A stretch of DNA of 64,000 nucleotides from Campylobacter sp. CN_NE2 (lineage in GTDB: Bacteria; Campylobacterota; Campylobacteria; Campylobacterales; Campylobacteraceae): contig NZ_CP115608.1 in NCBI RefSeq assembly GCF_027797465.1, forward strand, positions 1,178,001 to 1,242,000, in the 5' to 3' direction. The notes beneath the pieces are model-generated. The model was not told the origin of the DNA and ran no database searches. It saw nothing but the letters and a program-made list of their open reading frames with translations. Positions 16,874 through 24,790 of this stretch are shown here, in pieces. Position numbers and translations under genes: made by a program. Each line of letters begins with the position of its first letter. Positions within the stretch are counted from its first letter, which is position 1.

Positions 16874-16908
16874 CCAAACATTAATTTTTATTCAGATGGG
16901 AAGTGTAA

Positions 16909-19284
16909 ATGAAAGTTATCAAAAGAAACGGACGAACCGAAGAATTAGACATTTCAAAAATCAAAAAATACACCACAGCAGCGGTCGCAGGTATCGAAAA
17001 TGTAAGTCTTAGCGAACTCGAGGTCGATGCGAAAATTCAGTTTCGTGATATGATTACCACAGAAGAAATTCAGCAAACGCTTATCAAAACCGCAGTCGAT
17101 AAAATCGACATAGATCGCCCAAACTGGACATTTGTCGCTGCAAGGCTGTTTTTGTATGATTTGTATCACAAAGTAACTTCATTTAACGGCTACAACCATT
17201 TACGCGAATACTTCGAACGCGGCGAAGCCGAGGGTCGCATTATGCTAGGACTTAAAGAAAAATACGACCTAGATGACCTAAATGACTACATAAAAATCGA
17301 GCGAGATTTACAGTTTAACTACCTTGGCATAAAAACGCTTTATGACCGCTATCTTATAAAAGACAAACAAGGAAAGCCTATCGAGCTACCTCAACACATG
17401 TTTATGGCGATTGCTATGTTTTTGGCACAAAATGAGCTAGACAGCCAAACTTGGGCGAAAAAATTCTACGATTTAATAAGCAAATTTGAAGTCATGCTTG
17501 CCACTCCGACACTCTCAAACGCACGCACCACACGCCACCAGCTAAGCTCTTGCTATGTCGGTTCTGTGCCTGATAATATCGAAGGAATTTTTGATAGCTA
17601 TAAAGAAATGGCGCTTTTATCAAAATTCGGCGGTGGTATCGGCTGGGACTGGTGCAAAGTCCGCGCAATGGGCGGTAGTATAGACGGACACAAAAACGCA
17701 GCAGGTGGCATAATACCTTTCTTAAAAATCACAAACGACATAGCCGTGGCTGTGGATCAACTAGGCACCAGAAAAGGCGCAATCGCCGTGTATATCGAGC
17801 CGTGGCACATGGATATAAACGACTTTTTGGATTTGCGTAAAAACTCAGGCGAAGAACGCCGCAGAGCGCATGAAATTTTCCCAGCTCTTTGGATAAACGA
17901 TTTATTTATGAAGCGCCTAGCAAATAACGAAAAATGGACACTTTTTGACCCTGTCGATGTGGCTGATTTGTGCGATGTGTGGGGCGAAGAATTTGAAGCA
18001 AAATATATCGCCTACGAAAACGACCCAAATATCAGCAAATCAACCGTTCTAGCAAAAGAGCTTTGGAAAAAAATCCTAACTAGCTATTTTGAGACAGGAA
18101 TGCCGTTTTTGTGCTTTAAAGATAACGCAAACAGGGTTAATCCAAATTCGCACAAAGGCATTATTAGAAGCTCGAATTTATGCACCGAAATTTTTCAAAA
18201 TACACAGGCAAACCACTACAAAACTAAAATCGTCTATGCTGACGGCACGGAAGAACTTTTCGAAGAAAATGAAGAAGTCGTCGTAAATGGTAAAATCACT
18301 AAAAAAGCCAAAAAAATCACGGCACTTGATACGATAAACGGCAAAGACATTTTCATCGTAGAAAAGGGCGTAGATGAAGGCGCGACGGCAGTTTGCAATC
18401 TCGCAAGTGTAAATTTAAGCAAAATTCACACCCAAGAAGACATAAAACGCGTCGTGCCAATCGCCGTGCGAATGCTAGATAATGTCATCGAGCTAAATTT
18501 TTACCCACACGCAAAGGTAAAACGCACGAATTTACGCTCTCGCGCCATAGGCTTAGGCGTAATGGGCGAAGCGCAAATGCTTGCCGAAAAGGGCATTATT
18601 TGGGGCAGTTACGAGCATTTTGAAACAATAGATAAAATCATGGAAAACATAAGCTACAACGCCATTTACGCTTCATCAAATTTAGCTCTTGAAAAGGGAA
18701 AATACCCTGAATTTGAGGGCTCAAAATGGTCGCAAGGAATTTTCCCAATCGATTTAGCAAACGAAAACGCCAAAAAACTAGTCGGTCGTGGGGGACTTTT
18801 TGAAGATAACTCTTGCGACTGGGACGCACTTAGAGCAAAAGTCAAAAAAGACGGCATGAGAAACGGCTATTTAATGGCGATTGCGCCGACTTCATCGATT
18901 TCGATTTTAGTCGGCACTACGCAGACTATCGAGCCTGTGTATAAACGCAAATGGTTCGAACACAACCTAAGCGGTATGATTCCTGTGGTCGTGCCAAATC
19001 TAAGCCCCGATACTTGGCAAGCCTATGTTCCGGCATACGAGCTAGACCAGCGACTGCTTATAAAAGCAGGTGCAATCCGCCAAAAATGGATAGATCAAGG
19101 TCAAAGCCTAAATATTTTTATCACGCTTGATAAGGCTAGCGGTAAGGTGCTAAATGACATTTACACCCTTGCGTGGGAGCTTGGCATTAAATCGACATAT
19201 TATCTAAGAAGCGAAAGCCCATCGACGGATAATTTTAATAATGATGTTGCAGATAGAAGTATAGAGTGCGAAGGTTGCCAATAA
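16909..19284 (+). CDS. nrdA: Ribonucleoside-diphosphate reductase alpha subunit, class Ia type
   Basis: Catalytic subunit reducing NDPs to dNDPs. The N-terminal ATP-cone (MKVIKRNGRTEELDISKIKKYTT start, about residues 1-90) is followed by the RNR barrel: ATPTLSNARTTRHQLSSCYVG with the first redox Cys, FGGGIGWDW, SSNLCTEI with the thiyl-radical Cys, AVCNLASVNL with the second redox Cys, and MAIAPTSSIS. The Tyr pair for radical transfer is in STYYLRS, and the C-terminal shuttle is ECEGCQ, giving CxxC. The 791-aa length is normal. nrdB is not nearby, as is usual in Campylobacter. Confidence 0.96.
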   Translation: MKVIKRNGRTEELDISKIKKYTTAAVAGIENVSLSELEVDAKIQFRDMITTEEIQQTLIKTAVDKIDIDRPNWTFVAARLFLYDLYHKVTSFNGYNHLREYFERGEAEGRIMLGLKEKYDLDDLNDYIKIERDLQFNYLGIKTLYDRYLIKDKQGKPIELPQHMFMAIAMFLAQNELDSQTWAKKFYDLISKFEVMLATPTLSNARTTRHQLSSCYVGSVPDNIEGIFDSYKEMALLSKFGGGIGWDWCKVRAMGGSIDGHKNAAGGIIPFLKITNDIAVAVDQLGTRKGAIAVYIEPWHMDINDFLDLRKNSGEERRRAHEIFPALWINDLFMKRLANNEKWTLFDPVDVADLCDVWGEEFEAKYIAYENDPNISKSTVLAKELWKKILTSYFETGMPFLCFKDNANRVNPNSHKGIIRSSNLCTEIFQNTQANHYKTKIVYADGTEELFEENEEVVVNGKITKKAKKITALDTINGKDIFIVEKGVDEGATAVCNLASVNLSKIHTQEDIKRVVPIAVRMLDNVIELNFYPHAKVKRTNLRSRAIGLGVMGEAQMLAEKGIIWGSYEHFETIDKIMENISYNAIYASSNLALEKGKYPEFEGSKWSQGIFPIDLANENAKKLVGRGGLFEDNSCDWDALRAKVKKDGMRNGYLMAIAPTSSISILVGTTQTIEPVYKRKWFEHNLSGMIPVVVPNLSPDTWQAYVPAYELDQRLLIKAGAIRQKWIDQGQSLNIFITLDKASGKVLNDIYTLAWELGIKSTYYLRSESPSTDNFNNDVADRSIECEGCQ

Positions 19285-19300
19285 ATTTTGTCTTGGCGTA

Positions 19301-19415
19301 GTTGAAACGAGCCTAGCTTTCGTGCGATATTCGTAAATTTTTCGCTTCGATAGGCATACCAGCCTTATCTCGCTCAAAATTTACTTCAAAACGCACGAAA
19401 TCGTCGGCATTTGGT
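19301..19415 (-). repeat. Variable-stem element, copy A (reverse orientation)
   Basis: Read on the minus strand: left box AACCAAATGCCGACGATTT, then arm CGTGCG..., apical GATAAGGC/GCCTATC hairpin, arm ...CGCACG, right box GAAAGCTAGGCT and GTTTCAA. Arms TCGTGCG/CGCACGA and GTAAATTTT pair. It lies after nrdA in a convergent gap. Confidence 0.85.
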
Positions 19416-19458
19416 TGCCAAATTTACATTGAATTGTTTTGCAAATTCATTTCCATTG

Positions 19459-19574
19459 TCATTGCGAGACCACGCAGTGGTCGAAGCAATCGCCAAAGTT
19501 TAAATTTACAAATTCACATTTTGATTAATTTACCATTGGCGATTGCTTCGTTCGCTTCGCTCTCTCGCAATGAC
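19459..19574. repeat. Two facing GTCATTGCGAGA palindromes forming a large foldback
   Basis: GTCATTGCGAGA at 19459 with a GAAGCAATCGCC end at 19483-19494 faces GGCGATTGCTTCG at 19538 ending in TCTCGCAATGAC at 19574. Together they form an interrupted inverted repeat of about 36 bp per arm between nrdA and the DUF3137 genes. Confidence 0.8.
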
Positions 19575-19590
19575 AAATTAAACAAATTTG

Positions 19591-19702
19591 AAAACCAAAT
19601 GCCGACGATTTTTCGTGTTTTCGAGCAAAATGAGCGAAGAATTAGCCGTCTGGCTATTCGAGCGAATTTTGCGAAGAATCACGGAAAAGCTAGGCTGAAT
19701 TC
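19591..19702 (+). repeat. Variable-stem element, copy B
   Basis: Left box AACCAAATGCCGACGATTTT ends at 19612, a long stem starts CGTG and ends CACG, the apical hairpin is TTAGCC-GTCT-GGCTA, and the right box GGAAAAGCTAGGCTGAATTC ends at 19702. Stem arms (CAAAAT/ATTTTG among them) are imperfectly complementary. Confidence 0.85.
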
Positions 19703-19715
19703 TACTTAAAATTTG

Positions 19716-19812
19716 AAAACCAAATGCCGACGATTTTTCGCAAGACGGGCATAAGATAAGACTTTTTTCGTCTATCGTTGCCCGTCTTGCGGAAAAGCTA
19801 GGCTGAATTCAA
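19716..19812 (+). repeat. Variable-stem element, copy C
   Basis: Same end boxes as copy B. The arms are CGCAAGACGGGCA (19739-19751) and TGCCCGTCTTGCG (19779-19791), 13 bp of perfect complementarity unlike the arms of any other copy, enclosing the apical hairpin GATAAGAC/GTCTATC. It ends 13 bp before the stop of the DUF3137 gene. Confidence 0.9.
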
Positions 19813-19824
19813 TGCCAAAATTAA

Positions 19825-20736
19825 TCACAAAAACTCTCTATTATTTTCCAAATTCTTTGCTATCTGCATCATCAACTTCATCGATTCTAACAGCTTTACA
19901 TTGACATCTTTTTCGTTTTTGTTAAATCTAAAAAGCTCTTTGTTTTCTACTGCGATGATGAGCGAATTTCCTTTTAAATACAAAGCCGTGCTACCGATTA
20001 AATTCTCCATTATGGCTTGAAGTTTAGCCAAAATTTGCGTATTTTCGACGACTTCCACGCCGCCGTTTTGCAAAAATTCCACCCCGTCGGGGACATAAAT
20101 GTCAAAAATTTCGCTAAGCTTTCCACTTTGTTTTAAGAGCTTTAAATTCGCACTTGGAGCTTCGCCTTTTAGCACCACTTCCATTTCGCTATTAAAGGGC
20201 ACGGCATAGTTAAATTTCGCCACAAATCCGTCGAAAATCGAGCCGTCATTTATGCGATTAAAAATCTTATCCAAATCAAAAAATTTCTTTTTGCGTTTGA
20301 AATCTCGCACCAAACGCAAATCCCCAAATTTCGCTTCGCCCTGCCCTATTTTGCCGATTATGCTTTGATTACAAACGGCTAAATTCGCACCTTTTTGAAA
20401 GGCAGTATCGTCAAAATCGTTTATAAAAAAGGCACCAAATGGCTGAAATGTGAAATTTAGCTCCTTTGCCACGCCGACTAAAAATTCGTTATTGAAAAGC
20501 TCATTTTCTTTCGCATTTTGCGAATTTTCGAGCTTTTTTTCGCAATAAACATAAACGGCATAGCAAAAAAAGCCCAGCACAAGCAGATACAAAAACCAAA
20601 ATTTGCCAAAATTCGCCCGATAAGCGAAAAATAAACCGACAAAAATCAACGCCAAAATGCCTTGCAATTTAAAACGAGAGTATTTTTGAGCTTCGCATAA
20701 CTTTTTACGCTTCAACTCATAAGAAATTTGGCTCAT
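19825..20736 (-). CDS. DUF3137 family membrane-anchored protein (tandem copy 4)
   Basis: A 303-aa protein with two adjacent hydrophobic segments at about residues 23-40 and 46-66 and a large soluble domain. It is the most diverged of four tandem relatives: the shared features are the FGDLRLVRDFKRKK stretch (equivalent to FSDLL in the others) and a C-terminal LLESMKLMMQIAKNL in place of FDIVKILKLN. It lacks the FQGLFFVADFNK segment of the others. The gene overlaps the upstream paralogue by 20 bp and is last in the lemA operon. The function of DUF3137 proteins is unknown. Confidence 0.65.
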   Translation of the reverse strand: MSQISYELKRKKLCEAQKYSRFKLQGILALIFVGLFFAYRANFGKFWFLYLLVLGFFCYAVYVYCEKKLENSQNAKENELFNNEFLVGVAKELNFTFQPFGAFFINDFDDTAFQKGANLAVCNQSIIGKIGQGEAKFGDLRLVRDFKRKKKFFDLDKIFNRINDGSIFDGFVAKFNYAVPFNSEMEVVLKGEAPSANLKLLKQSGKLSEIFDIYVPDGVEFLQNGGVEVVENTQILAKLQAIMENLIGSTALYLKGNSLIIAVENKELFRFNKNEKDVNVKLLESMKLMMQIAKNLENNREFL

Positions 20737-21682
20737 CGCTTCTCCTAACTATCCAAATTTTACTATTAAGTTTCAGAATTTTAACTATATCAAACATTGC
20801 ATTAAGTTCGGCTTTTATGCGTGGCGCCATACTTTGGCTAATAATGCTTTTGTTTAAATTCGGCTCAAAACTATCATATCCGCGATCGATTTTTATAAAA
20901 ATTTTGTTGTCTAAAAAACTTAGCGAAATAGGACATTTCATCAATCTTTTTAGCCTTAAAATTCGCTCCATAAACGCAGGAGTTAAAATATACATTGTTT
21001 GTTGTATGTCCGAGCCAAAAACGCTAAATTCATCGTTAAATTCGCTATTATCCATTTTTATCTTTTTGTATCCGTTTTTATTTATCTTGGTTTTTGGCAT
21101 TACGATGATACGACCTTGTGTTTTTTTATTGAAATCGGCTACAAATAAAAGCCCTTGAAAAACCACAACGCCATATTCTTCTCCATTTTCTGCTCTACTC
21201 ATTTTCCGTTTCAATAATAAATCGCAGAATTTAAAACTTATATCATCGATTTTACCGCTAACTAAATCATTTCCACCATATAACTGAAACTGAGAAAATA
21301 AATTTGAATAATAAATATCATTAAGACTAATCATACCATACTTTGAATACTCAAACCCTAGCGAATTTACATATCTTTTTAGATAAAAATCTTTATATTT
21401 ATCTATAAAATAAGATTTATCTTCCATTTCGTATTCATCTCTAAAATGTTTAAAGTAAAAGAAAAATACAACAGCAAATCCAAAAAAACCAATTCCAAAA
21501 ATAAAGCTGTCGTGTTTTTCAATATATAAACCCAATAACCATAGTGCAAAAATGAGAAGAGAGAGAAATGTCGTAAAAAACGCCTTCAAATTTCTTTTGG
21601 ATTTTTTAGAATGCGCTTCTTTTCTCTCTCTTTCTAAATTCAAAAGCTCTTTTAGCGATGAGTTTTTAAAATCTTTACCCAT
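20717..21682 (-). CDS. DUF3137 family membrane-anchored protein (tandem copy 3)
   Basis: A 321-aa protein with a charged N-terminus, two hydrophobic segments (about residues 31-51 and 57-76), then a soluble domain. Family markers are GGNDLVSGKIDDISFKFCDL, FQGLLFVADFNKK, KMDNSEFNDEFSVF, and a C-terminal block beginning RIKAELNAMFDIVK. That last 23-residue block is identical at DNA level to the one in the next paralogue. It starts on the last base of the preceding gene's stop (TAATG). Confidence 0.75.
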   Translation of the reverse strand: MGKDFKNSSLKELLNLERERKEAHSKKSKRNLKAFFTTFLSLLIFALWLLGLYIEKHDSFIFGIGFFGFAVVFFFYFKHFRDEYEMEDKSYFIDKYKDFYLKRYVNSLGFEYSKYGMISLNDIYYSNLFSQFQLYGGNDLVSGKIDDISFKFCDLLLKRKMSRAENGEEYGVVVFQGLLFVADFNKKTQGRIIVMPKTKINKNGYKKIKMDNSEFNDEFSVFGSDIQQTMYILTPAFMERILRLKRLMKCPISLSFLDNKIFIKIDRGYDSFEPNLNKSIISQSMAPRIKAELNAMFDIVKILKLNSKIWIVRRSDEPNFL

Positions 21683-22713
21683 TAAATTTTTCCGTTGATT
21701 TTCGTTTCAAATACGCTATTTTGCGCATTTAGCACCCAAATTTTACTATTAAGTTTCAGAATTTTAACTATATCAAACATTGCATTAAGTTCGGCTTTTA
21801 TGCGCGGTGCGATGTTTTTATTGACGATATTTTGGCTTAAATCAGGCTCAAAGCTATCATAGCCACGATCGACCTTGATAAAAATGCGATTATCCACAAA
21901 ACTCACGCTTATGGGATCTTTAAGCATTTTTTGCAATTTTATCAACTGCTCCATAAGCGAAAAATTTAGGATATACATCGCATTTTGCGGGTCGTTTGTA
22001 AAAACTTCGAAAAGCTTATTAAATTCGGTGTTATCCATTTTTATATCTTTTAATCTATTTTTGGCGATAATTTCGCCGTTTTGCCGACCCACACGGGACA
22101 AAACGACGGTTTTTGAATTTATCTTTTTGTGAAAATCTGCCATAAAAAATAGCCCTTGAAACGCCGTTACAAAGGTTTTTGTATCGTAATTTGTATTTAA
22201 ATACGGCAAATTTTTTACAAAAACGCTTCCGTCTTCGGTTTCGATTTTATTTTCGATTAGCAAATCGCTAAAAACAAATCTAACTCCGTCGATCTCGCCT
22301 GAGATTTTATCGTTTCCGCTTTGTTTGTCAAAACTCGCAAACAAGCCACTTTTCATAATATCAAGTGCGTGGATATGCCCTATTTTTCGGTATTCAAAAC
22401 CGAGCGAATTTATGTAGTTTTTTAGGTAAAAATTCTTGTATTTATCGATAAATTTAAACGCTTCATCTTGCGTAAATTCGTGTTTGTAGTGCTTAAAATA
22501 GTGAAAAATAAAATATATAAAAATCAATAATGCCACCACGCCACCGAATTTGGTCTCAAAAAACACTCGCCCCAAATATGTCAAAAATAGCGTCATAAAA
22601 ATCGCCGCAAAAACGGCAAAAATAATCGCCATAAGGCTAAATTCCGGCATTTTGCGAACTATCTTTTTTCGCATTTTTTCAAGCTCTAAAAGCGTTTTTT
22701 GCTCATCGTTCAT
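21682..22713 (-). CDS. DUF3137 family membrane-anchored protein (tandem copy 2)
   Basis: A 343-aa protein with two hydrophobic segments (about residues 27-48 and 55-70), followed by the DUF3137 markers SGNDKISGEIDGVRFVFSDL, FQGLFFMADFHKK, KMDNTEFNKLFEVF, and RIKAELNAMFDIVK. Local length differences in the loop before FQGL (an insert of about 12 residues) set it apart from copy 3. Six bases separate it from copy 1. Probably part of one transcript with lemA. Function unknown. Confidence 0.75.
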   Translation of the reverse strand: MNDEQKTLLELEKMRKKIVRKMPEFSLMAIIFAVFAAIFMTLFLTYLGRVFFETKFGGVVALLIFIYFIFHYFKHYKHEFTQDEAFKFIDKYKNFYLKNYINSLGFEYRKIGHIHALDIMKSGLFASFDKQSGNDKISGEIDGVRFVFSDLLIENKIETEDGSVFVKNLPYLNTNYDTKTFVTAFQGLFFMADFHKKINSKTVVLSRVGRQNGEIIAKNRLKDIKMDNTEFNKLFEVFTNDPQNAMYILNFSLMEQLIKLQKMLKDPISVSFVDNRIFIKVDRGYDSFEPDLSQNIVNKNIAPRIKAELNAMFDIVKILKLNSKIWVLNAQNSVFETKINGKI

Positions 22714-22719
22714 TTTGCC

Positions 22720-23694
22720 CTACTCTGCACTATTTTGAGTTGAATTCTCGCTCGAATTCGCCGAATTCTGCCCCAAATGAGCTTTAAAAATCTTAGAATT
22801 TAGCTTTAAATTTTCTACGATACCCACAAACTGCATTATCTCGTCGTGGTAGCGTTGCGGAGCTGAGTTTTCGCCTATTAACGGGACTTTATAATCAGCT
22901 TCAAAGCTATCTTTGCCTAAATTTATGTAGATATAAATTTTATTTTCCACAAAGCAAAAATCGCACTTCGCACCAAAAAATTTACGCAAATAAAGCATTT
23001 TTTCCATTAAATTTGGCGTCAAAATGTAACGAGCAGCAATTTCATCATCACAAAAAGTGGCAAAAGTATCGTTAAATTCGCTATTATCCATTTTGGTTTT
23101 TTTCATATTGCAAAAGGCAAAATGATTTTTCTTATCAAGCACCACGACCTTTGCACTAAAAAATTTGTTAAAATCAGCCACAAAGAAAATCCCGTAAAAT
23201 AGCCTTTGTTCGCTTGGAGGCTGATTTGGGCGATTTGAATTTCTAACTAGCCTTGATAGGCGAATATCGCTAAATTTAACTTCCACGCCCTCTAATTCGC
23301 CGTAAATCAGGTCGTTTCCGTTATAAATATCGTAAAAATCGTTATAAATTTTGGCTTTGTTAAATTCGCTAAATTCGATAAATTCGTCTTTTTCGTAAGC
23401 TAAATTTGGCGAAATACTAGCGATGATTTGCGTTATGATTTTATCTTTAAATTCGCTCCCAAAGCCCTTTTTAACGCGAGAGCTAAGCAGTCCATAAACA
23501 AAAATCGCCACAAAGCCACCGGCAAAAAGTGCGATACCAAAATCGCCGGAACTTCGTAGCAACCAAAATGCCAAAACACAACCCAAAACGCCGCAAAAAA
23601 TTTTAATTTTTAAAATTTTTGAAGCAACGCTTTTTCGCAAATTTTCTAAATTTGCTAGTTCGTTTTGATTAAATTTGACGCCTGAATCGTGCAA
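22720..23694 (-). CDS. DUF3137 family membrane-anchored protein (tandem copy 1)
   Basis: A 324-aa protein with two hydrophobic segments (about residues 31-46 and 52-67), the family markers NGNDLIYGELEGVEVKFSDI, FYGIFFVADFNKF, KMDNSEFNDTFATF, and a C-terminal NLKLNSKIF. It ends in a short Asn/Ser-rich tail. It is directly downstream of lemA (8-bp gap), the usual neighbour of this family in other bacteria, which supports the family call. Confidence 0.75.
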   Translation of the reverse strand: MHDSGVKFNQNELANLENLRKSVASKILKIKIFCGVLGCVLAFWLLRSSGDFGIALFAGGFVAIFVYGLLSSRVKKGFGSEFKDKIITQIIASISPNLAYEKDEFIEFSEFNKAKIYNDFYDIYNGNDLIYGELEGVEVKFSDIRLSRLVRNSNRPNQPPSEQRLFYGIFFVADFNKFFSAKVVVLDKKNHFAFCNMKKTKMDNSEFNDTFATFCDDEIAARYILTPNLMEKMLYLRKFFGAKCDFCFVENKIYIYINLGKDSFEADYKVPLIGENSAPQRYHDEIMQFVGIVENLKLNSKIFKAHLGQNSANSSENSTQNSAE

Positions 23695-23702
23695 AATTTA
23701 GC

Positions 23703-24266
23703 CTATCTTTTAAACATTTCGCTTACATTTGGAGCGACTTTTTCGCTCTCGTCGGCTGCGAAAAATTCGCGTTTTTCAAAGCGGAAAAAGTTTGCTACCA
23801 AATTTGTCGGAAACATTTCACAAGCGTTGTTGTAATCTAACACCGCTCCGTTGTAAGCACGGCGAGCCGCACTAATTTGCTCTTCGACTTCGGTCAGGGT
23901 TGATTGCAGATGAAGCACATTTTCGTTCGCTCTTAGCTCAGGGTAGTTTTCAACAGCGACTTTTATGTTGCCAAGAAGCGTTGAAATTTTGTTGTTTAAA
24001 TCAAACTTTTGCGCGTCGTTTTTCGCCGCCATAGCTTCGTTTCTAAGCTCGGTAACTTTGGTTAAAACTTCTCTTTCGTGCGTGAGATACTCTTTAACGG
24101 CAGCGACTAAATTTGGGATTAAATCGTAGCGTTTTTTAAGCTGAGTATCGACACCTGCGTAGATGTTTGAGACCTGATTTCGTTTGCCGATAAGCGAGTT
24201 ATAAATGCTAATAACAGCCAAAACTAACGCCGCAACAACGGCACAAATAACCAAAAATGCGTTCAT
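23703..24266 (-). CDS. lemA: LemA family membrane protein
   Basis: A 187-aa protein with one N-terminal membrane helix (LVICAVVAALVLAVISIYNSL) and a helical-bundle domain. The LemA hallmark runs from NQVSNIYAGVDTQLKKRYDLIP into NLVAAVKEYL, with later conserved ISAARRAYNGAVLDYNN and FPTNLVANFF. The biochemical role of LemA is unclear. It is the promoter-proximal gene of a five-gene run with four DUF3137 genes; LemA-DUF3137 pairing is common, but four copies is unusual. Confidence 0.92.
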   Translation of the reverse strand: MNAFLVICAVVAALVLAVISIYNSLIGKRNQVSNIYAGVDTQLKKRYDLIPNLVAAVKEYLTHEREVLTKVTELRNEAMAAKNDAQKFDLNNKISTLLGNIKVAVENYPELRANENVLHLQSTLTEVEEQISAARRAYNGAVLDYNNACEMFPTNLVANFFRFEKREFFAADESEKVAPNVSEMFKR

Positions 24267-24408
24267 TTTTCTTTCCTTTTTTGATAAATTCGTAAAATTC
24301 TATTTAAAATAAACTTTATAAGTGATAAATTTGCGAATTTAACCTGACCTGCACCGAAATTTTTAGCAAAATTTAACCTTTTTAAATTTGATATAAGCAA
24401 AATTCAGG

Positions 24409-24414
24409 TATAAT
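24409..24414 (+). promoter_or_regulatory. -10 box of the tRNA gene
   Basis: A perfect TATAAT 16 nt upstream of the tRNA 5' end, a spacing expected for a tRNA promoter with a short leader. Confidence 0.7.
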
Positions 24415-24430
24415 CGCAGTTCTTTTAAGT

Positions 24431-24507
24431 GTCAAGGTAGCTCAGCTGGTTAGAGCGCTGGTCTCATAAGCCGGAGGTCGAGAGTTCAAGTCTCTCTCTT
24501 GACACCA
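24431..24507 (+). tRNA. tRNA with CAT anticodon, probably elongator tRNA-Met
   Basis: A 77-nt cloverleaf: acceptor GTCAAGG/TCTTGAC (one G-U pair), T8-A9, D stem GCTC/GAGC, anticodon stem CTGGT/GCCGG with loop CTCATAA, T arm GAGAG-TTCAAGT-CTCTC, discriminator A and encoded CCA. Position 1 pairs with 72, so it is not initiator tRNA-fMet. tRNA-Ile2 (lysidine-modified CAT) cannot be excluded without comparing identity elements. A T-rich stretch follows. Confidence 0.95.
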
Positions 24508-24590
24508 TTTCTTTTTTTATTTCCCTGTGATTTTTCATTTTGCTAGATTTTTTCAATGACAAAATAGCTCAACTTAAATTTAAACTGCGT

Positions 24591-24604
24591 ATGCCGACGA
24601 TTTT
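24591..24604 (+). repeat. Isolated left box of the variable-stem element
   Basis: ATGCCGACGATTTT alone, without a recognisable stem or right box, probably the remnant of a copy interrupted by the palindrome that follows. Confidence 0.6.
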
Positions 24605-24621
24605 GGTTGTTAAAATTTGTA

Positions 24622-24663
24622 GATTGCCACGAATTTTTGCGTAGCAAAAATTCTCACAATGAC
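24622..24663. repeat. GTCATTGCG-type palindrome, copy 3
   Basis: GATTGCCACGAATTTTTGC-GTA-GCAAAAATTC then TCACAATGAC: the inner stem GAATTTTTGC/GCAAAAATTC is perfect and the outer ends are those of the family, with one changed base. Confidence 0.8.
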
Positions 24664-24683
24664 AAATTAAGCAAATTTGAGCT

Positions 24684-24775
24684 ACAAATGCCGACGATTT
24701 TGCACCAAATTTGCATAAGATAAGACTTAATTCGTCTATCGTTGCAAATTTGGTGCAAAAGCTAGGCTAAATTCA
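24684..24775 (+). repeat. Variable-stem element, copy D
   Basis: Left box ATGCCGACGATTTT, right box AAAAGCTAGGCTAAATTC. The arms TTTTGCACCAAATTTGCA (24698-24715) and TGCAAATTTGGTGCAAAA (24743-24760) are 18 bp of perfect complementarity, unrelated to the arms of copy C, while the apical loop region is nearly identical to copy C. It lies between the tRNA and a convergent gene. Confidence 0.92.
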
Positions 24776-24790
24776 ACCTAAAAAATACAA

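Noticed and set aside
19434-19709. 91-aa ORF in the gap after nrdA
   Set aside because: It is made entirely of palindromic and variable-stem repeat sequence.
19591-19812. Variable-stem elements as integron attC sites
   Set aside because: Variable arms between fixed ends recall attC, but the core GTTRRRY/RYYYAAC sites are absent, there is no cassette array and no integrase.
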